From Gemmatimonadota bacterium (GTDB lineage Bacteria > JAAXHH01): 64,000 bases of DNA. A program made the translations under genes and the position numbers. The stretch is taken from assembly GCA_009837395.1 (NCBI GenBank), contig VXTP01000006.1, forward strand, positions 1 through 64,000, given 5' to 3'. The notes under the pieces are model-generated. The model searched no databases. It saw only the letters and a program-made list of their open reading frames with translations, and was not told the origin of the DNA. How positions within the stretch are numbered: position 1 is the stretch's first letter; each line of letters opens with the position of its first letter. Shown here piece after piece: positions 36,528 to 43,606 of this stretch.

Positions 36528-37760
36528 TCAACCCACGGCGTCGATCAACTGATTGACGCCGAGATACAGGAAGAGGACCAGCGCGAGGACGAGGAGTACG
36601 TTCAGCAGCCACCCCGTCTTCAGGTCTCCGACCCAGGCCCGTTTAGAGTTCATGTACAGCAGGGTGCCGGCCAGGAACGGCATGAAGAAAGCGCCGACCA
36701 CCGTGTAGATGATGACGATGGACACCGGCCGGTCGAACAGCAGCAGGACCATGGTCGGAAAGGTCAGGAACAGCAGGAACCCGCGGTAGTACCGTGAGTC
36801 GGTCCGGACCATGGCCTCGCGGGCCTCGCGGGACGCTTTTTTGAACAGTGCCATGAAATCGGCGAACAGGTAGGGGATGCCCTGCCAGACCCCCAGCACC
36901 GAGGTGATGACCGCGGCCCAGAAGCCCAGGTAGAGGGACCACCGTCCGAAAGGCCCCAGCGCGACCTCCAGCCGGTCCGCCATGCCCAGGACGATATCGA
37001 TGCCTACGGCCTCGGGACGGATCTGCGCGCCGAGGATCATGACGGCGATGCCGAAGAACCCCGTAAGGATATAAGCACCGCCGAGATCGATCCGTATGCC
37101 CTTGAGCCACTCGCTGCCTTCGCGCCCGGCTTCCCGGATCCAGTACCCGTAGCACATGACCGACAGGCTGCCGCCCACGCCGCCCAGGACGCTCAGTACG
37201 ACGACCACCGACCCCGACGGCGCAGTCGGAAGGGCGATGCCGCGCAGGATCTCGCCGATATCGGGTCGGAGCGCCCAGGCGCTGATCAGGAAGCTCACGA
37301 ACATGAGGCCGACGAGCACCTTCATGACGGTCAGGAAGAACCCGAAACGGCCCGCCCAGACCATGACGCACGCGGCCAGGGCGTGAATGACCCCCCATTG
37401 CGCGACCGAAAGGGCCGGGAATACCGTGTGGCCGGCAATGCCGGAGGCCGAAAGCAGCCCGCCGCCGACCAGGAAGGACCAGATGAGGAGATAGAGCAGG
37501 AAGAAATACTGAACGGGCCTGCCGAGGCGCTCCACCCAGCCTTCCAGGAGCGTGGTGCCCGTCGCGAGTTGCCAGCGTCCGACCCCTTCGTTCAGGGCGA
37601 ACTTGAGGACGGCGCCCCAGACGAGGGCCCACAGCAGCACCGTGCCGAAGTTCGCGCCGGCGTTGGTGGCCGAAATCATGTCCCCGGCGCCGACGCCCGT
37701 GGCCGCGACGGCGATCCCCGGTCCCATGAGGGCGAGCATCTGGAAGAAGTTCAGTTTCAA
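36528..37760 (-). CDS. Divergent Nramp-family transporter
   Basis: A 410-residue protein with about eleven helices and the Nramp opening 'MGPGIAVAATGVGAGD'. In metal-transporting Nramps the first helix carries DPGN; here that position reads GAGD (24-27). The helix 6 MPH metal motif is also absent ('SVMCYGYW' at 200-207). The family assignment rests on overall pattern and the glycine-rich helix 1. Without the metal ligands it may carry another substrate. It lies within the inositol-type operon, 28 nt before the TIM-barrel isomerase and 116 nt upstream of the Gfo/Idh/MocA gene. Confidence 0.8.
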   Translation of the reverse strand: MKLNFFQMLALMGPGIAVAATGVGAGDMISATNAGANFGTVLLWALVWGAVLKFALNEGVGRWQLATGTTLLEGWVERLGRPVQYFFLLYLLIWSFLVGGGLLSASGIAGHTVFPALSVAQWGVIHALAACVMVWAGRFGFFLTVMKVLVGLMFVSFLISAWALRPDIGEILRGIALPTAPSGSVVVVLSVLGGVGGSLSVMCYGYWIREAGREGSEWLKGIRIDLGGAYILTGFFGIAVMILGAQIRPEAVGIDIVLGMADRLEVALGPFGRWSLYLGFWAAVITSVLGVWQGIPYLFADFMALFKKASREAREAMVRTDSRYYRGFLLFLTFPTMVLLLFDRPVSIVIIYTVVGAFFMPFLAGTLLYMNSKRAWVGDLKTGWLLNVLLVLALVLFLYLGVNQLIDAVG

Positions 37761-37788
37761 ATTGGTTTCCGCATCGGAAGACGCCGCA

Positions 37789-38721
37789 TCAAATCTCGTC
37801 CCGCATCATTTCGTCCAGGTACCGCTTGCCGGACAGGATCGCGTTGAAGGGATCGGCGCCCGTGGCCAGCTCGATGCTGATGTACCCGTCGAATCCGCCG
37901 TCCCGCATGATCCGAAGCGCCCGGCGATAGTCGATCATGCCCTCGCCCAGGGGCGCGTTGATGTGCTGGGCGCGGTCTTCTTCCTGGAAGTAGATCCGCT
38001 GGATATTCTTGACGTGCCAGAAGTTGGTATGGGGCGCGAGCATGCGGCACACGTCGTCCCAGCCGCCCTCGGGCGTCGCGTAGGCGAAGTAGAAGTTGCC
38101 GAGATCCGGATTCGCCTTGATCAGGGGATGGCCGACCAGGTCGATCAGCCGAAGCATGCCCTCGGGGGTGTCCACGATGCTGTTCTGGTGGAGTTCCAGG
38201 GTCAGTTCGGTGCCCTCCGGTTCGGCTTCCCGCGCCAGCGACCGCAGCACGCCGGCGGCTTCTTCGTAGTCTTCGTCCCTCGCCCGCATGCTGCTGCCCA
38301 CCGGGTCGGACTGTCCCCTGAGATCCTGTTCGCGCACGCCCACTTCCCAGGGTTGGGGCGAGATGGACATGTTGACCAGCGGCGCGCCCGCGAGCTGGGC
38401 CGCTTTCACCGCACGGGACAGCAACCCCCGGTTCGTCGCCCTGACCTCCTCGGGCGCCGGCCAGGTGATGATCTTCCGCAGCACGGTCAGCCCGCCGATT
38501 TCGAGTCCGTGGCCCCGCGCCTCCTCGCCCAGCTCGACGAGCGCTTCGTCCGGCGCGTCATAGAAATTGAACCAGGTTTCGCCCAGGTCGATCCCGTCGA
38601 ATCCGTGGCGGACGAGCCAGTCCCACACCGGTTTGCGCTCCTCGGCCAGGGGATAGCCCCGTTCCGCGGCTTCGGGTGAGCGATAACCACTCAGGGTCAG
38701 GGTACAGAAGACGATTTTCAT
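37789..38721 (-). CDS. Sugar phosphate isomerase/epimerase (TIM barrel)
   Basis: A 310-residue xylose-isomerase-like TIM barrel. Landmarks are 'DGIDLGETWF' near 42, 'ELTLELHQNS' near 178 with a metal-binding Glu, 'KANPDLGNFYFA' near 205, 'FWHVKNIQR' near 235 and 'GYISIEL' near 290. In inositol clusters similar proteins (IolH, IolI) isomerise inososes or inositol intermediates; the specific reaction is not shown here. Its ATG overlaps the stop of the upstream Gfo/Idh/MocA gene by 4 nt (38718-38721), so the two are translationally coupled. Confidence 0.85.
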   Translation of the reverse strand: MKIVFCTLTLSGYRSPEAAERGYPLAEERKPVWDWLVRHGFDGIDLGETWFNFYDAPDEALVELGEEARGHGLEIGGLTVLRKIITWPAPEEVRATNRGLLSRAVKAAQLAGAPLVNMSISPQPWEVGVREQDLRGQSDPVGSSMRARDEDYEEAAGVLRSLAREAEPEGTELTLELHQNSIVDTPEGMLRLIDLVGHPLIKANPDLGNFYFAYATPEGGWDDVCRMLAPHTNFWHVKNIQRIYFQEEDRAQHINAPLGEGMIDYRRALRIMRDGGFDGYISIELATGADPFNAILSGKRYLDEMMRDEI

Positions 38722-39803
38722 GATGGGTTAGCCCGCATGTAGGTGTGTACGATGTCGCGGCACAAGGCGTGGTCCTGCCGCGCGCCGTATCCGTCGGTGA
38801 TGGGTGGTTTCCCGTTCACGACGCAATCGTGGAAATGAATCAGCTCCAGCTTGAAGGCGTTCTGCTTGTTGACGACGAGTTCCTTCGTCCAGGGTTGTTC
38901 GCCGTCCATGCCCATCACCGTTACCGGCGACGGCAGACCCCGGTCGAACCCCGTGGGGAACCGGATGCCCACGCGCCGTCCCGCGCCGAAGACCTCCAGG
39001 GTCTCCCGGAAATCGTGCAGTTCGGGCAGACTGGTCCACGTCGCCACGCACCGGGCGTCGTTCTCGTAGGCCAGCACCGTCGTCACGCTCGATCCGCCCC
39101 GCCAGATTTCGGCGCTGACCACCCGGTCCGGCGGACCGAAGAGACCCCGCAGGCTGCTGATGTCGTGGATCATGCTGCCGGAAAGCGAGAAGAAGATCCT
39201 TCGTGCGGCTTCGGGCACATCGCCAATGGCGTCCCGGACGGCGCGCTCCCGAAGGGCGGCCGTGCGCTCGATCACCTCGCCCGGTATGTCGTCGAAGGCA
39301 TACAGCGTGTATTCACTCAGATGCCGATCGTTCCCGCAGTGGAGGTGGTTGGCCTGAATGAAGCGGATATCGGGCATGGAAAGCACCTCGTCCCGGGCGA
39401 AACGGTACCCCGGATCGTGCTGCTTCATGTACCCCACCATCAGCGTCTTGCCCGAAGCTTCGGCGGCCCCGATGATCCTGTCTGCTTCCCGCACCGAGTA
39501 GCACATGGGCTTTTCGATGAATACGTGCTTGCCCGCGTCCAGCGCGGTGACGGCCGCGTCGGTCTTGGGGTCGGCGAAGCAGAGCAGCACGGCGTCCAGG
39601 TCCAGCGCCAGGAGGTCCTCGTAGCGGGTGACACGGTTGCGATCAGGCACGTCGTACATCTCGCCGATGAAGTCGACGAGTTTCGCGGATGCGTCGCAGA
39701 GTCCGGCCAGTTCGTAGCGGTCACGGAGTTCGGCGATATGGGGCAGGTGTTGAATCTGGGCGATCGCGCCGCATCCGACCACGCCGATCCTTATGCGGTC
39801 CAT
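38718..39803 (-). CDS. Gfo/Idh/MocA family oxidoreductase
   Basis: A 361-residue NAD(P)-dependent dehydrogenase and first gene of the six-gene inositol-type operon. The Rossmann motif is 'GVVGCGAIAQ' near 6, and the catalytic EKP is in 'KHVFIEKPMC'. A 'MIHDISSLRGLFG' segment near 210 gives the histidine-containing helix. It is different enough from the paralogue at 35248-36411 to be a separate enzyme. The start lies 81 nt from the end of tRNA-Arg(TCG), which is read in the same direction. Confidence 0.88.
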   Translation of the reverse strand: MDRIRIGVVGCGAIAQIQHLPHIAELRDRYELAGLCDASAKLVDFIGEMYDVPDRNRVTRYEDLLALDLDAVLLCFADPKTDAAVTALDAGKHVFIEKPMCYSVREADRIIGAAEASGKTLMVGYMKQHDPGYRFARDEVLSMPDIRFIQANHLHCGNDRHLSEYTLYAFDDIPGEVIERTAALRERAVRDAIGDVPEAARRIFFSLSGSMIHDISSLRGLFGPPDRVVSAEIWRGGSSVTTVLAYENDARCVATWTSLPELHDFRETLEVFGAGRRVGIRFPTGFDRGLPSPVTVMGMDGEQPWTKELVVNKQNAFKLELIHFHDCVVNGKPPITDGYGARQDHALCRDIVHTYMRANPS

Positions 39804-39884
39804 GAATAGGCCTTTCCGGTAATCGATGTCCTGGAATCGATGCCCTGGAATCTATGCAACAGATGGGGAAATCTACGAAGAGAA

Positions 39885-39958
39885 TACGCCCGGAGGGATT
39901 CGAACCCCCGACCTACTGATCCGAAGTCAGTTGCTCTATCCAGCTGAGCTACGGACGC
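39885..39958 (-). tRNA. tRNA-Arg (anticodon TCG)
   Basis: A 74-nt cloverleaf: a 7-bp acceptor stem ending in a G-U pair, a D-arm GCTC/GAGC, an anticodon arm with loop CTTCGGA (TCG) and a T-arm with TTCGAAT. Discriminator A at 39885; CCA is not encoded. It reads CGA (and by wobble other CGN) codons. Confidence 0.96.
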
Positions 39959-40031
39959 ACGGGGAACCCATTGAGGCCAGCACCCGATATACGCACAGAA
40001 CGGATTGATGTCAACGAAATCAATCTTCCAT

Positions 40032-40793
40032 TCATCGGCCAATACTGCGAACGAGGATCAGGCGGAGGAGGGCGAACCGCTGATCGATGCCATAGCGGCA
40101 TGGGCTCGGGAGACCTGCGGGTCCGCAGATGCCCGCGTTGACGCCAAGGCGGTTCGGGGCCTGGTGACCGGTCTCTCCTGTATCGACGTACTGACCTTCG
40201 AATCGGATGCTCCATGTACCGGCCACCGGCATTTCGATACCTGTGCCCACGACCCACCCGACGCGTGTCAGCTGATCGTCGAATGAATCGTCGTGGTCCA
40301 CGTGCATCTGGCCGTCGGTTCCCGGGTCGAGATCGATGAACGAATTCGATATACCGGCAACCGACACGCCGCCGTCGAGGAACACACCGACACGCCCGAA
40401 AGGCTTCCGAACGCCGATGCGCGCCGTCGCGACCCAACGCAATTCCGATGTGGCCGTTTCGTCCATGCCGACGGGGTCCATCTGCCGCGAGGCCGACGGA
40501 AGACCGACGAAGGCGCCATCCACTTCGAACCGGATCGGCACGCGTCCAAGGTGAAAGTGCCGCCCTGCCACGACACCGACCGGGAATCCGGTATCGTCGT
40601 ATTCGTACGTTTGTCCGGGGACGCCTTGAGACCCCGTAAATCCGTCGAGATCGGTCGATTGAACGTCCAATACACCCGGACCCGAGAATACGCCGACGTA
40701 GAAACCATCCCGGTTTTGCTGGGCTTGCGTGGTTCCCGTGAAGGTGAGCAGGGAAGCGAGTGCCAGCGCCAGCAAACGCCAGCCACTTCGCAC
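40032..40793 (-). CDS. Outer-membrane beta-barrel protein, small
   Basis: A protein of about 253 residues if it starts at the GTG at 40793, which begins a clean signal peptide ('RSGWRLLALALASLLTF') ending in AQA. The frame extends to a TTG at 40898 with an ATG at 40880, but this would bury the signal. The mature part shows alternating barrel strands ('GFYVGVFSGPGV', 'VPIRFEVDGAFVG', 'VGVFLDGGVSVAG', 'WSIRFEGQYV') as in the eight-stranded OmpA/OMP_b-brl class. The C-terminus is not a classic ending in Phe. No specific function can be given. It lies alone next to the tRNA. Confidence 0.68.
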   Translation of the reverse strand: MRSGWRLLALALASLLTFTGTTQAQQNRDGFYVGVFSGPGVLDVQSTDLDGFTGSQGVPGQTYEYDDTGFPVGVVAGRHFHLGRVPIRFEVDGAFVGLPSASRQMDPVGMDETATSELRWVATARIGVRKPFGRVGVFLDGGVSVAGISNSFIDLDPGTDGQMHVDHDDSFDDQLTRVGWVVGTGIEMPVAGTWSIRFEGQYVDTGETGHQAPNRLGVNAGICGPAGLPSPCRYGIDQRFALLRLILVRSIGR

Positions 40794-40998
40794 GGTGACT
40801 GGCCGGGGAGACGAGGACTGTGTAGCTGATTTGCAATCCACAATCTTCAAATCTCGTAAGCATCCCATGTTTCTGCCCATCCTTGTGCTTGATTCCAATG
40901 TGGAAATCCGGATGGATCGATACTACGCTTTCGAGGACTATTTAACAACCTATACATGCAGACTGATGTTCTTTTGAGACTTTTTTCGACAAAGGGGC

Positions 40999-41027
40999 TT
41001 GACAATCGTCTTAATGTGTACTATATA
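40999..41027 (+). promoter_or_regulatory. Sigma-70-type promoter for the XRE gene
   Basis: A consensus -35 TTGACA at 40999-41004 and a -10 TATATA at 41022-41027 are separated by exactly 17 nt. The ATG of the XRE gene at 41034 lies 7 nt after the -10 box, so transcription should begin at or next to the start codon and give a leaderless mRNA. The box region also contains a short direct repeat (ATATGACA, ATGACAC), a possible self-binding site. Confidence 0.8.
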
Positions 41028-41033
41028 TGACAT

Positions 41034-41387
41034 ATGACACATTTTGGCAAACACATCCGTTCCCGCCGCGAAGCCCTGAGGAAGCAAGACAGGCGATTCT
41101 CCCTGCGTCAGGTGGCGCAGCGCATCGAGGTCGAGCCGGCCTACCTGAGCAAGATCGAGCGTGGCGATGTGGCGCCGCCGTCCGAGGCCACGACGCTTAA
41201 GCTGGCGCGGGACCTGGGCGAGGACCCGGACGTGCTTCTGGCCCTGGCGGGCAAGGTATCGAGCGATCTGAAGGAGATCATCCGCAAACGGCCGAAGCTT
41301 TTCGCGGACTTGATCCGAAAGATGAAGGAAGCGCCCGATCACGCCATCCTCAGGATAGTACGCGAGGTGCGGGACGGTGAATGGTAA
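41034..41387 (+). CDS. XRE-family HTH transcriptional regulator
   Basis: A 117-residue regulator. Residues 5-65 are a Cro/C1-type HTH: 'FSLRQVAQRIEVEPAYLSKIERG' holds helices 2 and 3. The C-terminal 50 residues are a conserved helical tail ('DPDVLLALAGKVSSDLKEII'), with no peptidase domain. No ribosome site precedes the ATG; the promoter placement suggests leaderless translation. It is followed after 18 nt by a conserved gene of unknown function (41406), probably in one transcript. The likely job is control of this two-gene unit. Confidence 0.9.
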   Translation: MTHFGKHIRSRREALRKQDRRFSLRQVAQRIEVEPAYLSKIERGDVAPPSEATTLKLARDLGEDPDVLLALAGKVSSDLKEIIRKRPKLFADLIRKMKEAPDHAILRIVREVRDGEW

Positions 41388-41405
41388 CATTTAAGGAGGA
41401 AAGTG

Positions 41406-42419
41406 ATGATTTACCTTGAGCACGACCAACTGGAAATAAGTTGCCCGGAAGTCCACGAAAAGGCCCGGTGTTCGATCTCGTTTCAGCGTACGCTGCGCAT
41501 CCCGGACGATGGGCGGGACTACCCATTGCCTCCGGGCCTGGGCTGTTTCCCCCTGCGCCACCTGGACGACTACGCGGAGCGCCTGCCGGACGAGTGGGTC
41601 CGCAGAGGCGGCGTGATCATGCCGATGTTCCAGGCCGAGGCGATGTGGCTGAATTTCGGCGGTTACAGCGCTTATCCGTTCGCATTGAAGATCGCGACCG
41701 GAAAGGTCTGCGCGATCACGGGAGAGCACTGGATAAATCATCTGAATACCGATCCACAGGACTACCTGGTATTGCCCGAACAGCCGTGGCTCGATGGGTA
41801 CTGCGTCGAAAAGGGCGTGATCCGCCAGTTCGTGGCCATGCCGCTGGGCAAGGGGTACACGGTCGAGGAGCAGTTGACGGGCTCGGCGCAACACGGCGGC
41901 CTGCAGATAACGGCCTATCCCATGAAGGCGGAACGGTATGAAGCGATGCGGACCAGAGTATACGGAGAAATGGACATGGCGCCGATGGCGATGCAGAGCC
42001 CCCAGGAGGAAGGCATGGGCCTGGCGCCCGGCGGCAAGATGCGGCAGGAGATCTACGAGGACGACTACGGCCTGGATGCCTGGGACCAGCGGCACCCCGT
42101 CCGGTGTTTCGTTACCATCGCAAATTCGTCCCAGTGGATGGCGATAACCGGTGAGCGTCCGCCGATAGAGCCGCCCACAGCCCAACACTATACCGAAGCC
42201 GGCCTGCCCTGGTACGACTATTACGATGCCGATCACGAGCCCGTTTCGGGCAGCGAAATCCTGAAGTCGGTGAAGAGTGTGGCACAGACCAGCAAGGAGA
42301 AAGGCGAAACGGCGCTGCCAGACAACGAATCGATCAATGGAACCCGGGTCGTTACCCTCCGGGACACGAGGAAACGCAAGGTTCGGGAGTATTCCGACAG
42401 CGAATCGCAGGATACGTGA
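41406..42419 (+). CDS. Conserved protein of unknown function paired with XRE regulator
   Basis: A 337-residue soluble protein without signal peptide or membrane segments. The ATG at 41406 has a near-perfect AAGGAGGA site at 41393-41400. The composition is regular and well-folded looking, with several aromatic-rich conserved-type blocks: 'YPLPPGLGCFPLRHLDDY', 'GGYSAYPFALKIATGKVC', 'PQDYLVLPEQPWLDGYC' and 'PLGKGYTVEEQLTGSAQHGG'. I recognise the type as a conserved hypothetical protein that follows a short XRE gene in other bacteria, but know no function. The last 60 residues are charged and probably disordered. It is co-directional with, and 18 nt downstream of, the XRE gene. Confidence 0.8.
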   Translation: MIYLEHDQLEISCPEVHEKARCSISFQRTLRIPDDGRDYPLPPGLGCFPLRHLDDYAERLPDEWVRRGGVIMPMFQAEAMWLNFGGYSAYPFALKIATGKVCAITGEHWINHLNTDPQDYLVLPEQPWLDGYCVEKGVIRQFVAMPLGKGYTVEEQLTGSAQHGGLQITAYPMKAERYEAMRTRVYGEMDMAPMAMQSPQEEGMGLAPGGKMRQEIYEDDYGLDAWDQRHPVRCFVTIANSSQWMAITGERPPIEPPTAQHYTEAGLPWYDYYDADHEPVSGSEILKSVKSVAQTSKEKGETALPDNESINGTRVVTLRDTRKRKVREYSDSESQDT

Positions 42420-42553
42420 GGTCTGGGGTGCTCAGGAGGGGACGTTCTCTTCGGCGGCTAAAGTGTGGCCCTTGGTTCTAACTGTGAGGTTCAGGCGGTA
42501 TGAAAGGGTAATTATCGGATAAGCCCGGAATTCGGTCTGATGCGAGGTCGGTA
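42420..42553. other. Non-coding spacer 3' of the XRE unit
   Basis: The 376 nt between the unknown gene and the PorV-like gene hold only the tRNA-Arg(TCT). In this part I see no clear terminator, repeat or small gene. Confidence 0.5.
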
Positions 42554-42627
42554 TACCCCAGGCAGGATTCGAACCTGCGACCCTCGGATTAGAAGTCCGA
42601 TGCTCTGTCCAACTGAGCTACTGGGGC
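42554..42627 (-). tRNA. tRNA-Arg (anticodon TCT)
   Basis: A 74-nt cloverleaf with acceptor GCCCCAG paired to CTGGGGT, a D-arm GCTC/GAGC, an anticodon loop CTTCTAA (TCT) and a T-loop TTCGAAT. Discriminator A at 42554; CCA is not encoded. It reads AGA and AGG codons. It has the same orientation as the tRNA-Arg(TCG) 2.6 kb away but a different body, so the two are not recent copies. Confidence 0.96.
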
Positions 42628-42795
42628 GCACCACCCTAAATATACGGGATCGGAGGTTGCTGTCAACACGAGAGTGGGACGGTCCCTGGTCGACTTTTTA
42701 CTGTAGAAAACGAGATTTCAGAAACGGCTTCCGACTGTTGAGGTATGCCGCATTGAAGCGGTCACTCAACAGTTCACCTTCACATGGGAGCCAAA

Positions 42796-43605
42796 ATGAA
42801 ACGTATTCTACCGCTTTTGTTGTTTCTCGCGACGCCAGGCACGGCCTGGAGCGCATTCGAACCGGTCTACGCCGGTGCCAGGCCCGTCGGCATGGCGGGC
42901 GCATTCGTGGCCGTCGCGGACGACGCCGAAGCGTCTTTCCTGAACCCGGGCGGAACGCCCAGGATAGGCCGGCTTGCCCTGACGAGTTACTATACGCGGC
43001 TCTTCGGCATGAAAGAGCTGGCCCAGGTGGCCGTCTCCGCCGTCGCGCCGACCGGCCTGGGTCACTTCGGCCTGTTTTATCACGGACTGGGTAGCTCGCT
43101 GTACCGGGAGAGCGTCTTCGGTCTCTCCTACGGACGTTCCATCGGCAGGCGGTTCCATGCGGGACTCGCCCTCCGCCGGTTAAACCTTTCCATTAAAAAC
43201 TACGATGGCGCTTCCGCTGTTGCGATGGACGCGGGAATCCTCCTGGATCTCCCCTATGAACTTCGTTTCGGCGCCATGGCCCACGCCGTCGGCCGTTTTT
43301 CGGAATCCGGCCCTGCTGCGGAAAGTCCCCGCATCATCCAGGTGGGCTTGAGCCGAACGGGAGACCGGCTGACGGTTTCCTTCCAGCTCGACCGCCACCC
43401 GCGTCATGGCTACACCTCGAGAGTGGGCCAGGAGTTTCGCCTGGCCGAGTCCGTTACGATCCGGGCCGGCTTGAGCACCGATCCTTCCCTGTTCTACGTC
43501 GGCCTGGGTCTGGCGAAGGGACGGGTGAAAACGGACTACGCCCTCTCGTCCCACGCCCTGTTGGGTATCACGCACCGGTTTTCCCTTAGCATGGAGTTTG
43601 GTTGA
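42796..43605 (+). CDS. PorV/PorQ-like outer-membrane protein
   Basis: A 269-residue secreted barrel protein. The ATG at 42796 lies 5 nt after a GGGAG site; an ATG at 42784 is too close to that site. A signal peptide ends near 'TAWSA'. The mature start 'ARPVGMAGAFVAVADDAEASFLNPGG' is the signature of the PorV/PorQ/UPF0164 group (FadL-related barrels). Such proteins serve type IX secretion or transport in other phyla, but no secretion genes are seen here. It directly precedes the ComEA-barrel gene (1 nt gap), so the two are co-expressed and probably work together at the outer membrane. Confidence 0.82.
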   Translation: MKRILPLLLFLATPGTAWSAFEPVYAGARPVGMAGAFVAVADDAEASFLNPGGTPRIGRLALTSYYTRLFGMKELAQVAVSAVAPTGLGHFGLFYHGLGSSLYRESVFGLSYGRSIGRRFHAGLALRRLNLSIKNYDGASAVAMDAGILLDLPYELRFGAMAHAVGRFSESGPAAESPRIIQVGLSRTGDRLTVSFQLDRHPRHGYTSRVGQEFRLAESVTIRAGLSTDPSLFYVGLGLAKGRVKTDYALSSHALLGITHRFSLSMEFG

Positions 43606-43606
43606 A

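Noticed and set aside
39959-42553. Genomic island between two tRNA-Arg genes
   Set aside because: The two tRNAs share only the ordinary T-loop sequence of about 11 nt, there is no integrase or transposase gene, and no longer direct repeat was found. The flanking tRNAs alone do not support an island.
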